DNA from: Ancylobacter novellus DSM 506
GTDB taxonomy: Bacteria; Pseudomonadota; Alphaproteobacteria; Rhizobiales; Xanthobacteraceae
Direction of reading: 5' to 3'
Assembly: GCF_000092925.1 (NCBI RefSeq)
Contig: NC_014217.1
Span: 2,170,001-2,234,000 of the forward strand
Length of the DNA: 64,000 nucleotides
Part shown: in pieces, positions 15,475 to 24,419 of the stretch
How the letters are laid out: each line of letters starts with the position of its first letter
Numbering within the stretch: position 1 is the stretch's first letter
Notes under the pieces: model-generated
What the model saw: only the letters and a program-made list of their open reading frames with translations
What the model was told of the DNA's origin: nothing
Databases searched by the model: none
Position numbers and translations under genes: made by a program

Positions 15475-16896
15475 ATGACCGTCGCTTTCGACGAGATGAC
15501 CAATGCGGATGGCTCGATCCGCGCCGCCTACGCCACCCTCTCACGCTGGCTGAGCGACGTCCCGCCCGACGTGCTCGATTATCGCCGGAAGGAAGCCGAG
15601 TTCATCTTCCGCCGCATCGGCATCACCTTCGCCGTCTATGGCGACAGCGATGCGCAGGAGCGCCTCATCCCCTTCGACATCATCCCGCGCATCCTCACCG
15701 GGGGCGAGTGGCGGCGCATGTCGCGCGGGCTGGAACAGCGGGTGAAGGCGCTCAACCTCTATCTGCGCGACATCTATTCCCGCCGCGAGATCCTCAAGGC
15801 CGGCATCGTGCCGGAGGACCTCGTCTACCAGAACCCCGCCTTCCGGCCGGAGATGAACGGCCAGCGCGTGCCGCACGACCTCTATGTCCACATCGCCGGC
15901 ATCGACGTGGTGCGGGTGGATTCGGAGACCTTCTACGTCCTGGAAGACAATGCCCGCACGCCCTCCGGCGTCTCCTACATGCTGGAGAACCGCGAGATCA
16001 TGATGCGGCTGTTCCCGGAGCTGTTCGCCGACAACCGCGTGGCGCCGGTGGAGAACTACACCGACGAATTGCTGGCGACGCTGAAATCGCTGGCGCCGCA
16101 CACCGCGAGCAGCGATCCGGTGGTCGTGGTGCTCACCCCCGGCATCTACAACTCGGCCTATTACGAGCACTCCTTCCTCGCCGACAAGCTGGGCGTCGAA
16201 CTGGTGGAGGGGCGCGACCTCTTCGTGCGCAACGACGTCGTCTACATGCGCACCACCGAGGGCCCGCGCCGGGTCGACGTGATCTATCGCCGGCTCGACG
16301 ACGACTTCCTCGATCCCCTCGCCTTCCGGCCGGACAGCGCGCTCGGCGTGCCCGGGCTGATGAGCGCCTACAATGCCGGCAACGTCACGCTGACCAACGC
16401 GGTCGGCACCGGCGTCGCCGACGACAAGGCGGTCTACAGCTACATGCCGGACATCATCCGCTTCTATCTTGGCGAGGAACCGCTGCTGAAGAACGTGCCG
16501 ACCTGGCGCTGCCGCGAGGCCGAGCACCTGAAATACGTGCTCGACCACCTCGAGGAGCTGGTGGTGAAGGAGGTCCACGGCTCGGGCGGCTACGGCATGC
16601 TGATCGGCCCGCGCGCCGACAAGGCGCAGATCGAGCTGTTCCGCTCCAAGCTGAAGCAGGACCCGACCAATTTCATCGCCCAGCCGACGCTGGCGCTCTC
16701 GACCTGCCCGACCTTCGTCGACGAGGGCATCGCGCCGCGCCATGTCGACCTGCGCCCCTTCGTCCTCACCGGCTCCGACCGCGTCCGCATCGTGCCGGGC
16801 GGCCTCACCCGCGTGGCGCTGCAGGCCGGCTCGCTGGTGGTCAATTCGAGCCAGGGCGGAGGGACCAAGGACACCTGGGTGTTGGAGGAGAATTGA
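15475..16896 (+). CDS. Circularly permuted ATP-grasp protein of the Anbu operon
   Basis: A 473-residue member of the circularly permuted ATP-grasp (type 1) family. YVLEDNARTPSGVSYMLENRE, LTPGIYNSAYYEHSFLA and VVKEVHGSGGYGMLIGP (the ATP-binding lysine and glycine-rich loop) are family hallmarks. Comparative work (Iyer and colleagues) proposed that these enzymes make a peptide or amide modification together with alpha-E, transglutaminase-like and Anbu proteins. The start at 15475 has GGGGAG about 13 bases upstream. In most genomes the alpha-E gene follows directly; here two palindromic repeats and a LysE gene lie in between. Confidence 0.9.
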   Translation: MTVAFDEMTNADGSIRAAYATLSRWLSDVPPDVLDYRRKEAEFIFRRIGITFAVYGDSDAQERLIPFDIIPRILTGGEWRRMSRGLEQRVKALNLYLRDIYSRREILKAGIVPEDLVYQNPAFRPEMNGQRVPHDLYVHIAGIDVVRVDSETFYVLEDNARTPSGVSYMLENREIMMRLFPELFADNRVAPVENYTDELLATLKSLAPHTASSDPVVVVLTPGIYNSAYYEHSFLADKLGVELVEGRDLFVRNDVVYMRTTEGPRRVDVIYRRLDDDFLDPLAFRPDSALGVPGLMSAYNAGNVTLTNAVGTGVADDKAVYSYMPDIIRFYLGEEPLLKNVPTWRCREAEHLKYVLDHLEELVVKEVHGSGGYGMLIGPRADKAQIELFRSKLKQDPTNFIAQPTLALSTCPTFVDEGIAPRHVDLRPFVLTGSDRVRIVPGGLTRVALQAGSLVVNSSQGGGTKDTWVLEEN

Positions 16897-16920
16897 CGGA
16901 TCAGACCCGACGTGAAGCCA

Positions 16921-17017
16921 CGTCATCCTGAGGTGCCCGGCGTCAGCCGGGCCTCGAAGGATGGTCCTCTCGATGAACATCCTTCGAGGCTCGCCTTGCT
17001 CGCACCTCAGGATGACG
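16921..17017. repeat. A-family palindromic repeat (A1)
   Basis: The ends CGTCATCCTGAGGTGC (16921-16936) and GCACCTCAGGATGACG (17002-17017) are perfect inverted copies. Inner arms CCTCGAAGGATG (16952-16963) and CATCCTTCGAGG (16978-16989) are also perfectly paired. It follows the ATP-grasp stop by 24 bases. Other copies are near 26.7 kb and 27.2 kb. Confidence 0.85.
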
Positions 17018-17038
17018 TGGTTTCGGGTGGGGAATAAC

Positions 17039-17128
17039 CGTCATCCCGGACGGCCGCAGGCCGATCCGGGATCGTCGGCAGAACTGGTGAGCGATCCCGG
17101 CTCTCGCCTCGCGGCGGCCGGGATGACG
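17039..17128. repeat. B-family palindromic repeat (B1)
   Basis: This element starts CGTCATCCCGGACGGCCGCA and ends GGCGGCCGGGATGACG, with an inner GATCCGGGATCG / CGATCCCGG pairing. It ends 22 bases before the LysE start. Further copies are at 46879, 56341 and (partial) 63461. Confidence 0.8.
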
Positions 17129-17150
17129 TAAGAGTGGGGAGCGTAGAACG

Positions 17151-17774
17151 ATGAGCATCGAAACCTGGCTGGCCTTCGTCGCCGCCTCGGTGGTCCTTCT
17201 GGTGATACCCGGACCGACCATACTGCTCGTCGTCTCCTATGCGCTCGGCCAGGGGCGGAAGGTCGCCTTGCCCGTGGCGCTCGGCGTCGCGCTCGGCGAC
17301 TTCACCGCCATGACGCTCTCCATGCTCGGCCTCGGCGCGCTGCTGGCGACCTCCGCCACGCTGTTCACCGTGCTGAAATGGATCGGCGCCCTCTACCTGA
17401 TCTGGCTCGGCATCAAGCTCTGGCGCGCCGGGGGCGAAGCCGCGCTCACCGAGGAGCGCACGGTCGGCTCGCCCGCGCGCATGGTCGCCCATGCCTGGAT
17501 CGTCACCGCGCTGAACCCGAAGAGCATCACCTTCTTCGTCGCCTTCCTGCCGCAGTTCCTCGACCCCGCCGGCGACTGGCTCTCGCAGATGGCGATCTTC
17601 GAGAGCACCTTCCTGGCGCTGGCGGCGGCCAACGCCTTCGGCTACGCGCTGCTCGCCGGCCGCCTGCGCGGCGCCGTGCGCAATCCGCGCGTCGTCGCCG
17701 CCATCAACCGGGTCGGCGGCACCTTCCTGATCGGGGCGGGCGTCGCCACCCTCGCCTGGCGCAACGCCAAATAG
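17151..17774 (+). CDS. LysE/RhtB family amino-acid exporter
   Basis: A 207-residue membrane protein with about six hydrophobic segments. The opening LVIPGPTILLVVSYALGQGRKVALPVALGVALGDF is the LysE/RhtB signature, which moves amino acids or derivatives out of the cell. ALNPKSITFFVAFLPQFLD near residues 121-139 is the second conserved block. A good ribosome-binding site precedes ATG 17151. It is inserted between the ATP-grasp and alpha-E genes of the Anbu operon, with repeats A1 and B1 directly upstream. Its substrate is unknown; export of the operon's product is possible but is inference. Confidence 0.9.
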   Translation: MSIETWLAFVAASVVLLVIPGPTILLVVSYALGQGRKVALPVALGVALGDFTAMTLSMLGLGALLATSATLFTVLKWIGALYLIWLGIKLWRAGGEAALTEERTVGSPARMVAHAWIVTALNPKSITFFVAFLPQFLDPAGDWLSQMAIFESTFLALAAANAFGYALLAGRLRGAVRNPRVVAAINRVGGTFLIGAGVATLAWRNAK

Positions 17775-17786
17775 AACGCGGGTCCC

Positions 17787-18731
17787 ATGCTTTCACGCAC
17801 TGCCGACAACCTCTACTGGCTCTCCCGCTACATGGAGCGGGCGGACTGCCTCGCCCGCATCCTCGACGTCACCCAGCGCCTCGCCCAGCTTCCGGCGGCC
17901 TATGGCGGCTCGACCAATGAGTGGCGCTCCGCTTTGCTGACCGCCGGCTGCGCCGACCTGTTCAAGCAGTTCCACGGCGACGAGACCAACGAGCAGAACG
18001 TCGTCGGCTTCCTCGCCTTCGCGCCGGAGAACCCCTCCTCCATCCGCAACTGCTTCGAGATCGCCCGCACCAATGCCCGCTCGGTGCGCACCGCGCTCAC
18101 CATCGAGATGTGGGAGACCATCAACTCCGCCTGGCTGGAGCTGAAGCGCTATTCCACCAAGAGCATGACCCGCGAGGAGCTGGCGCGCTTCCTCTCCTTC
18201 GTGAAGGAGACCTCGCTGCGCTTCGACGGCGCCGCCTACCGCACCATGCTGCGCAACGACGCCTTCTGGTTTTCGCGCGTGGGCATGTATGTCGAGCGCG
18301 CCGACAACACCGCGCGCATCCTCGACGTGAAGTATCATGTGCTGCTGCCGGAATCCGAGCACATCGGCGGGCCGCTCGACTATTTCCAGTGGGCCTCGAT
18401 CCTGCGCTCGGTCTCGGCGCTGACCTCGTTCCACTGGGTCTACCGCGAGAGCGTGAAGCCGTGGCTGGTGGCGGACCTGCTCATCCTCAACGCGCAGATG
18501 CCGCGCTCGCTGACGAGCTGCTACCAGAACATCACCCGTCACCTCGACGACATCGCCGCCTATTACGGACGCCAGGGCAGCGCCCAGCGCATCGCCCGCT
18601 CGACCCTGACCAAGCTCGGCAACAGCCGGATGGAGGACATCTTCCAGACCGGGCTGCACGAGTACATTGATTCCTTCGTCACCGAGAACAACCGGCTCGG
18701 CTCGACCGTCACCGAGCAGTACCTGCTGTGA
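17787..18731 (+). CDS. Alpha-E domain protein of the Anbu operon
   Basis: A 314-residue all-helical protein. MLSRTADNLYWLSRYMERADCLARILDV at the N-terminus and FWFSRVGMYVERADNTARILDVKYHVLLP in the middle are the repeated alpha-E motif. The protein has no known catalytic activity and is thought to work with the ATP-grasp enzyme. It begins 12 bases after the LysE stop and ends 19 bases before the transglutaminase-like gene, so it is in the same operon. Confidence 0.9.
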   Translation: MLSRTADNLYWLSRYMERADCLARILDVTQRLAQLPAAYGGSTNEWRSALLTAGCADLFKQFHGDETNEQNVVGFLAFAPENPSSIRNCFEIARTNARSVRTALTIEMWETINSAWLELKRYSTKSMTREELARFLSFVKETSLRFDGAAYRTMLRNDAFWFSRVGMYVERADNTARILDVKYHVLLPESEHIGGPLDYFQWASILRSVSALTSFHWVYRESVKPWLVADLLILNAQMPRSLTSCYQNITRHLDDIAAYYGRQGSAQRIARSTLTKLGNSRMEDIFQTGLHEYIDSFVTENNRLGSTVTEQYLL

Positions 18732-18750
18732 TCCAACCGGCATTCGCGTC

Positions 18751-19587
18751 ATGCGTATCCATGTGAACCACGCCACCCTCTACAGCTACGATCCGCCGGC
18801 GCACGGCGCGATCCAGGCGCTGCGGCTGACCCCGCGCAACCATGACGGCCAGTACGTCGTCTCCTGGCGCATCGACGTGTCGGAAGGCTGCCGGCTGCGC
18901 GCGCATGAGGACGCCTTCGGCAACCTCACCCACACCTTCGCCATCGACGGCCCGATCGGCGAATTGCGCGTGCTGGTCGAGGGCGAGGTCGAGACGCAGG
19001 ACACCGCCGGCGTCATCCGCGGCATCGGCGAGCGCTTCCCGCCCTCGCTGTTCCTGCGCGCCACCGACCTCACCACGGCCGACGCCGATCTCGCCGGCTT
19101 CGCCGAGACCGCGACCGCCGGCGAGGCCGATCGCATTGCCAAGCTGCATCTCTTGATGGAGGCCGTCGCCGAGGCGATGACTTTCGATCCCGACCCGACC
19201 CATGCCTCGACCAGCGCGACGCAGGCCTTCGAGCTGAAGCGCGGCGTGTGCCAGGACTTCGCCCACATCTTCACCGCCGGGGCCCGCCATCTCGGCATCC
19301 CCGCCCGTTATGTCAGCGGCTATCTGGTCGGCGACGGCGCGGAGCCGGAGCAGCGCGCCGGCCATCAGGCCGGCCATGCCTGGGCGGAAGCGCATGTGGA
19401 GGGGCTCGGCTGGATCGGCTTCGACGCCGCCAACCGGCAATGCCCGACCGACGCCTATGTGCGGGTCGCCGTCGGCCTCGACTATCTCGGCGCCGCGCCG
19501 GTGCGCGGCAACCGCTATGGCGGCGGCGACGAGAACCTCACCGTCGCCCTCAAGGTCGACCAGTCGAGCCGGCAGATTCAGGGCTGA
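18751..19587 (+). CDS. Transglutaminase-like cysteine protease/amidase of the Anbu operon
   Basis: The ATG at 18751 gives 278 residues. An N-terminal beta-rich domain is followed by a papain-like transglutaminase core with the catalytic triad visible: Cys in GVCQDFAH (about residue 167), His in GHAWAEAHVEG (about 209) and Asp in GFDAANRQCPTD (about 224). In this operon family the enzyme probably cleaves or makes an amide bond on the unknown product. No signal peptide is present, so it acts in the cytosol. The gene is 103 bases upstream of Anbu. Confidence 0.9.
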   Translation: MRIHVNHATLYSYDPPAHGAIQALRLTPRNHDGQYVVSWRIDVSEGCRLRAHEDAFGNLTHTFAIDGPIGELRVLVEGEVETQDTAGVIRGIGERFPPSLFLRATDLTTADADLAGFAETATAGEADRIAKLHLLMEAVAEAMTFDPDPTHASTSATQAFELKRGVCQDFAHIFTAGARHLGIPARYVSGYLVGDGAEPEQRAGHQAGHAWAEAHVEGLGWIGFDAANRQCPTDAYVRVAVGLDYLGAAPVRGNRYGGGDENLTVALKVDQSSRQIQG

Positions 19588-19690
19588 ACACCGGGCCGAG
19601 GTTGCCCGTCAGGAAAGCGCCCCGCTATAAGGGCGCGGGAACAGCCGCCGGCCTCGCGCCGCCGCGGCGGGCCAGGGGAAAGCGCCGTTC

Positions 19691-20437
19691 ATGACCTATT
19701 GCTGTGGTATCCTGGTGCGTGACGGCCTCGTCATGATCGCCGACACCCGCACCAATGCGGGGCTCGACAACGTGTCGACCTTCCGCAAGCTCCACGTCTT
19801 CGAGGAGCCGGGCCGGCATGTTCTGGCGCTCGCCACCGCCGGCAACCTCTCCATCTCGCAGGCGGTCATCTCGACGCTGCAGGAGGGCCTGGAGAACACC
19901 GAGACCGGCGAGAGGGAGACGCTGACGAGCTGCACCAGCATGTTCCGCGCGACCCAGCTCGTCGGGCGCGCCGTGCGCCACGTCTACGAGCTCTACGGCG
20001 CCGCGCTGAAGGACGCCGATGTGCGCTTCGACGTCTCCTTCCTGTTCGGCGGCCAGGTCAATGGCGGCCGGCTGCGGCTGTTCATGATCTACTCGGCCGG
20101 CAACTTCATCGAATGCACCGCCGACACGCCCTTCCTGCAGATCGGCGAGCACAAATACGGCAAGCCGGTGCTGGACCGCTCCATCGCCTTCGACATGGAC
20201 ATCTACGACGCGCTGAAGTCGGGCCTGATCTCGATGGACTCGACCATGCGCTCCAATCTCGGGGTCGGCATGCCGATCGACATCCTCGTCGCGCGCCGCG
20301 ACGCCGGCCAATCCGAGCTCAGCTACCGGATCGAGCCGGGCGAGCCCTATTTCCACGATCTGCGCGAGCGTTGGTCGGCAGCCCTGCGGGCTGCGCATAA
20401 CTCCATTCCCCGGCCGCCCTACGGCCGCCAGCGCTGA
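19691..20437 (+). CDS. Anbu, proteasome/HslV-related peptidase
   Basis: A 248-residue protein with the Ntn-hydrolase fold. After Met, the sequence TYCCGILVRDGLVMIADTRTNAGLDNVSTFRKLHVF places a threonine at position 2, the likely nucleophile once Met is removed. The proteasome-like SLQADTR-type motif (MIADTRTNAG) and DSTMRSNLGVGMPIDI are as in Anbu. Anbu assembles into an open helical ring and is found in this four-gene context in many proteobacteria. It is the last gene of the operon. Its substrate is unknown. Confidence 0.9.
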   Translation: MTYCCGILVRDGLVMIADTRTNAGLDNVSTFRKLHVFEEPGRHVLALATAGNLSISQAVISTLQEGLENTETGERETLTSCTSMFRATQLVGRAVRHVYELYGAALKDADVRFDVSFLFGGQVNGGRLRLFMIYSAGNFIECTADTPFLQIGEHKYGKPVLDRSIAFDMDIYDALKSGLISMDSTMRSNLGVGMPIDILVARRDAGQSELSYRIEPGEPYFHDLRERWSAALRAAHNSIPRPPYGRQR

Positions 20438-20462
20438 GCCGAAACGACTCGTGAAACGACAT

Positions 20463-20493
20463 GGGCCGGCCATGTCGTTCACATGGCCGGCCC
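20463..20493. terminator. 13-bp perfect hairpin after Anbu
   Basis: GGGCCGGCCATGT and ACATGGCCGGCCC pair fully around a 5-base loop, 26 bases after the Anbu stop. No T-tract follows on either strand. It lies between convergent genes and probably ends both transcripts or stabilises their 3' ends. Confidence 0.5.
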
Positions 20494-20544
20494 GTAGCTT
20501 CATCGGCTCCGCCGGGTCGTCCGGCGGCGCTCACCTCATCACCG

Positions 20545-20616
20545 TCAGGTGAGGAGGTAGAGCAGGATGATGATCGGAATCGGAATACCGATAAGCCACA
20601 TCAGAATAGCGGGCAT
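20545..20616 (-). CDS. 23-residue single-helix membrane peptide
   Basis: A short reading frame, MPAILMWLIGIPIPIIILLYLLT, starts at ATG 20616 with GGGAGG nine bases upstream and ends with TGA at 20545. Apart from Met and the terminal Thr it is almost all hydrophobic, with a Gly-Ile-Pro-Ile-Pro hinge in the middle. That ribosome-binding site, with a coding sequence consisting of one clean transmembrane helix, makes it a credible gene. I recall similar tiny proteins in other Hyphomicrobiales, but cannot name a family. It is divergent from the SDR gene at 20784. Confidence 0.6.
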   Translation of the reverse strand: MPAILMWLIGIPIPIIILLYLLT

Positions 20617-20783
20617 GTGGTTCGCCTCCCGTTCGAATGACTTGTCTGCCGCCTCGATAACGCGGACAAGTCTTCGAGGTTCCTTATTGCGGTGCGTTCC
20701 CGTCGCATTTCGGCGCAGCCCCGGCGCGATCTTGCCCGTGCGGCGCCTCTCGTCCATCTTCGCCGGCCCTGGGAGGAACCATC

Positions 20784-21530
20784 ATGAACGCCAATCGCAT
20801 CGCCCTCGTCACCGGCGCCGGTAGCGGCATCGGTAAGGCCGCCGCGCTCGCCCTCGGCGAGGCCGGCTTCACCGTCGTGCTCACCGGCCGGCGCGCCGAG
20901 CCGCTGGAGACGGTGGCGGCAGCGATGGATGGACGCGGGCATGCCGTGACCTCGGACGTCGCCGACCCCGCCTCCGTCGCCGCACTGTTCGAGGCGGTGA
21001 AGCAGCGCTTCGGCCGGCTCGACGTGCTGTTCAACAATGCCGGCGGCTGGTCGCCGGGCATGCCGATCGAGGACGTCCCGCTGGAGGACTGGCAGCGCGT
21101 GGTGAGCGTCAACCTCACCGGCGTGTTCCTGTGCACGCAGGCCGCCATCCGGCTGATGAAGGCGCAGGACCCCAAGGGCGGGCGCATCATCAACAACGGC
21201 TCGCTCTCCGCCCACACGCCGCGCCCGTTCACCGGCCCCTACACGGCGACCAAGCACGCCGTCACCGGCCTGACCAAGCAGGTCGCGCTGGAAGGCCGCG
21301 CCCACAACATCGCCTGCGGCCAGATCGACATCGGCAATGCCGATACCGACATGGCGGTGAAGATGAAGACGGGCATCCTTCAGCCGAACGGCCAGCTCAT
21401 GGTCGAGCCGACCTTCGATCCCGTCCATGCCGGCCGGGCGGTCGCCCACATGGCCGGCCTGCCGCTAGACGCCAACGTCCTCTTCATGACCCTCATGGCG
21501 ACGGCCGCCCCCTTCGTCGGGCGGGCCTGA
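20784..21530 (+). CDS. SDR family NAD(P)-dependent oxidoreductase
   Basis: A 248-residue short-chain dehydrogenase/reductase. It has the cofactor motif TGAGSGIG near residues 11-18, NNAGG near 86-90, and the catalytic tyrosine and lysine in YTATK (about 153-157). A GGGAGGAACC ribosome-binding site precedes ATG 20784. The substrate cannot be told from the sequence. Its 3' end overlaps the 3' end of the convergent DUF2235 gene by 66 bases. Confidence 0.9.
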   Translation: MNANRIALVTGAGSGIGKAAALALGEAGFTVVLTGRRAEPLETVAAAMDGRGHAVTSDVADPASVAALFEAVKQRFGRLDVLFNNAGGWSPGMPIEDVPLEDWQRVVSVNLTGVFLCTQAAIRLMKAQDPKGGRIINNGSLSAHTPRPFTGPYTATKHAVTGLTKQVALEGRAHNIACGQIDIGNADTDMAVKMKTGILQPNGQLMVEPTFDPVHAGRAVAHMAGLPLDANVLFMTLMATAAPFVGRA

Positions 21531-22859
21531 CGGCGCGGGGGCCGCGCTCGCGGCCCATGCCGTCCGCGCCCTGTCCAGCGGATCGAGATATTCGGAAGGC
21601 AGCGCGGCGGAGAGCTCGTTGGCATCGTCCTCGTCGGCGATCCAGTCGAGCGGGTTGCCGTTCTCCCCGACAAAGCCGAGACGAACGGTCGGCCGCTTCA
21701 GTGCCACATGGTCCGACGAGAACAGCTGATCGAGGGCGTAGCGCAAGTTGAGCGGATCGTAGCCCTGCCCCTTCCGACCGCTCTTGCAATGCAACTGGGC
21801 GAGCGCGGAAACATGCACGAACTCACCGATCGGGCGGGCATGAGGAGGCAAGGCAGCAAGCCTGAACATGGCGGAGCCATTCCTCACCGGGCGCTGCTGC
21901 GAGATGATGCGGATCGTCGGCAAACTATTGCTGATGATTGATTTCCAGCTGCGCGATTCATGAATGGCGATGGGGCTCGCCTGCCTGGGGATGCTCGGTT
22001 CTCCGTCGCGGTAGACGAGGGAAGGACGCCCCTCCTTCGTGTTGAGCGCATCTATGCGGTCAAGCATCCACTTCAAGGTCAAGGCACCGATGCCACCCGC
22101 TCCATAGCCGCCGCCAATGTCGGCGTGCACGCCGGGAAACCAGACCTGCTCGACCGTCCGGTAATTGGCGTGCTGCGGCACCTGCCATAGGGAGGGTGGG
22201 AAGAATCGCCTCTTCTCGTCGATGGCCACAGCGTGGAGCGAATGGTCGATGATCGAGGAAAGCGTCGTGTCGTGGAATTGGAAGCGCCTGTCGCGGAAGG
22301 TCGCCACACTGAGCGGAATGCCAAGCGAACCCACGGTGTCGAACACGCCGAGCACCCGGATGCGCACCCCCGCATGGCATAGGCCACCGAGCCTGAGCCC
22401 TTCGGTAGGATAACGGTCCTTGGCGTCGGTGCGATAATAGGCCCAGGCTGCATCCTCGTTCACCGGGTTACAGCTGTCCTGCCGCAACAGTCCGCTGGCG
22501 CCGATATAGCCGGCGAGGCTGCGGGCGGTGAAGGCGCCCCGCGAAAAGCCGAAGATGTAGATTTCGTCTCCGGGCGCGTAGAACTGGCTGAGGAAGCGGT
22601 AGGCCTGGCGGACATTGACATCGAGACCCTTGCCAACGCCGCCTCCGATATACTTGTCGAAGCCGCCGAGCGTACCGACGCCCTCGTCGTAATAGATGCG
22701 CTGCTCGATGCCGTCGGCGGTCCCCGGCTGCAGCATGTCGCGCAGCCGGACGATGTTGGTGATCTCGTCGCCGTCCGCCGTGTTCCATGTGCCGTCGAGG
22801 CACAGGATCAGCCGCTTGCGTGGATTAGGGGCAGCAGCCCCGCTCGTCTTCGATGCCAT
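21465..22859 (-). CDS. DUF2235 alpha/beta-hydrolase (Tle1-like phospholipase family)
   Basis: A 464-residue protein from ATG 22859, which has a purine-rich GGGGGCGGGG before it; an in-frame GTG lies twelve bases upstream. [24 protein letters not shown] opens the DUF2235 domain and [20 protein letters not shown] holds the GxSxG nucleophile elbow. [10 protein letters not shown] and [14 protein letters not shown] follow, with the Asp and His region. DUF2235 includes type VI secretion lipase effectors, but no vgrG, PAAR or immunity gene is nearby, so a housekeeping hydrolase is also possible. The C-terminus overlaps the SDR gene antisense. Confidence 0.8.
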   Translation of the reverse strand: MASKTSGAAAPNPRKRLILCLDGTWNTADGDEITNIVRLRDMLQPGTADGIEQRIYYDEGVGTLGGFDKYIGGGVGKGLDVNVRQAYRFLSQFYAPGDEIYIFGFSRGAFTARSLAGYIGASGLLRQDSCNPVNEDAAWAYYRTDAKDRYPTEGLRLGGLCHAGVRIRVLGVFDTVGSLGIPLSVATFRDRRFQFHDTTLSSIIDHSLHAVAIDEKRRFFPPSLWQVPQHANYRTVEQVWFPGVHADIGGGYGAGGIGALTLKWMLDRIDALNTKEGRPSLVYRDGEPSIPRQASPIAIHESRSWKSIISNSLPTIRIISQQRPVRNGSAMFRLAALPPHARPIGEFVHVSALAQLHCKSGRKGQGYDPLNLRYALDQLFSSDHVALKRPTVRLGFVGENGNPLDWIADEDDANELSAALPSEYLDPLDRARTAWAASAAPAPSGPPDEGGGRRHEGHEEDVGV

Positions 22860-23040
22860 CCCCGCCCCCACACGATCGATTGTGCCCAGACAGCGGTAGC
22901 ATCCTATGGTTGCATATGCGGAAATACAACTCTTGATTTATGAGCCTTCCAGTCCCCTCGAGGTCCTCCCGTAGGACCGATCGTCGTCCCGAGAGCCTGA
23001 CCCGCAATTCAGTTTGGCTCTGCAATTCCTAACCTCTGGC

Positions 23041-23129
23041 CCTCATGGCCGGGCTTGACCCGGCCACCCAGGCTGTCCGCCTGGCGCTGACCTAAGGGCT
23101 GGGTCCCCGGGTCAAGCCCGGGGATGAGG
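23041..23129. repeat. C-family palindromic repeat (C1)
   Basis: It runs from CCTCATGGCCGGGCTTGACC to GGTCAAGCCCGGGGATGAGG. The arms are near-complementary, with an inner CACCCAGG / CTGGGT pairing. It occupies part of the 339-base gap (22860-23198) between DUF2235 and ExoD. I see nothing else in that gap. Confidence 0.85.
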
Positions 23130-23198
23130 GAAGGTGGGATTACGTGGCGGACTCTGAGGTGCGAGCGCCCCGGGATGAGGTTCTTCCGGAAGTCTTCG

Positions 23199-23801
23199 TC
23201 AGATGACGGCCAGCGCGCCCTGGAACAGCATCCAGCTCAAAAGGCCCATCACGCCGAGGCTGACCAGCGTGGCGACGACGCCGGCGAAGATGAAGGCGCC
23301 GTCGCGCTCCACCAGCCCGAGGCCGAGGATCGCCACGGCGATGCCCGGCGGCAGGTTGCCGAAGATCGGGATCGGCAGCAGCAGAAGAAGGCCGAGCACC
23401 ACCACCAGCCCGCCCAGCACGAAGCGCGCCGAGGGCGAGGAGAAATAGTGCAGGCGGGGGCGCGAATAGCTCTCGAAGCGGCGGATCCACTTCAGCGAAC
23501 CGTTGACGATGCGCTCCAGCAGCGCGCGCGAGATGGTGCGGTTGGCGAGCCAACGCGGCAGCCACAGTTCGTCGCGCCCCACCACCATCTGCCCGCCGAC
23601 GAGGCAGAGCAATATGCCGCAGATCACCGGCAGGCCGGGCGGCATGGGCAGGCAGTTCGGCAGGCCGAGCAGCAGGATCGACAGGCCGAAGGCGCGGTTG
23701 CGCAGCGCGTGCACCACCTCGCCGACGCCGATGCGCTCGGCCGAATGGGCGGTCACGATGGCGGAGAGCAACTCCGACGTGCGCGGCGAGCGGTGATCCA
23801 C
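23199..23801 (-). CDS. ExoD family exopolysaccharide-related membrane protein
   Basis: A 200-residue protein starting at GTG 23801. AFGLSILLLGLPNCLPMPPGLPVICGILLCLVGGQMVVG near residues 37-75 is the ExoD motif, with three to four hydrophobic segments following. ExoD was first linked to exopolysaccharide production and alkali tolerance in Sinorhizobium; the mechanism is unknown. It stands alone, with repeat C1 downstream of its stop. Confidence 0.85.
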   Translation of the reverse strand: MDHRSPRTSELLSAIVTAHSAERIGVGEVVHALRNRAFGLSILLLGLPNCLPMPPGLPVICGILLCLVGGQMVVGRDELWLPRWLANRTISRALLERIVNGSLKWIRRFESYSRPRLHYFSSPSARFVLGGLVVVLGLLLLLPIPIFGNLPPGIAVAILGLGLVERDGAFIFAGVVATLVSLGVMGLLSWMLFQGALAVI

Positions 23802-23939
23802 GGGCCTGACCAGGTGCCTTCATCTCGACTTGGGACGCCGGGTCGGCACCCATTTCGCCGCCCTCATAGCACGTCGAAGGCGGCAAGGTGAGGGCAGTGC
23901 GGTCAAATGGCCGGTGGAAGCGGCAAGGCGCGGCGCTTC

Positions 23940-24254
23940 TCAGTTCAGGCTGAAAACCCCGTCGACGCTGCGCAACTCGGCCGGCCCGATCAGCCGCGCA
24001 TGCGCCACCGTCACCGAGTGCAGCGGGCCTTCCAGCTCCCGTTTCCAGAAGTCGAGGAAGCGGTTGAGCTCGGGAAAATGCGGGCAGAGATCGTAATGCT
24101 GCCAGAGATAGGTTTGCAGGATCGCCGGGTGGTCCGGCATGCGGTAGAGGATGCGGGCCGTGGTCAGCCCGTAGCCGGCGAGCTGCCGGCGGAAATCCTC
24201 CGACACCGTCGTCGCCGGCCCCACGCCCTTAGACGATACCCCATGAACTCCCAT
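23940..24254 (-). CDS. usg: Usg family protein
   Basis: A 104-residue protein carrying GYGLTTARILYRMPDHPAILQTYLWQHYDLCPHFPELNRFLDFWKRE, which is the Usg family (TPR- and tryptophan-operon-linked protein of alphaproteobacteria). Its role is uncharacterised. It is divergent from groESL across 306 bases (24255-24560), which hold the CIRCE element and the heat-shock promoter region. Confidence 0.8.
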   Translation of the reverse strand: MGVHGVSSKGVGPATTVSEDFRRQLAGYGLTTARILYRMPDHPAILQTYLWQHYDLCPHFPELNRFLDFWKRELEGPLHSVTVAHARLIGPAELRSVDGVFSLN

Positions 24255-24392
24255 GCGGAACCTCCTGTCGCGATGAGTCGAATTGTGCGGTCGGACAATC
24301 CGCGCGACAAGGCCAAAGTTTCATTTTCGCGTGCAAAATCAATGCACTGGCAGCATATACGACGGAGTGCTGACAGGCCTGTGTGACAAGCG

Positions 24393-24419
24393 CTGGCACT
24401 CACTAACCGCGACTGCTAA
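24393..24419 (+). promoter_or_regulatory. CIRCE element (HrcA operator) for groESL
   Basis: CTGGCACTC-N9-GACTGCTAA matches the CIRCE consensus TTAGCACTC-N9-GAGTGCTAA with two differences in the left arm and one in the right, and the exact nine-base spacer. It lies 142 bases before groES. HrcA would bind here and repress groESL at normal temperature. The arms' departure from consensus suggests moderate affinity. Confidence 0.8.
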
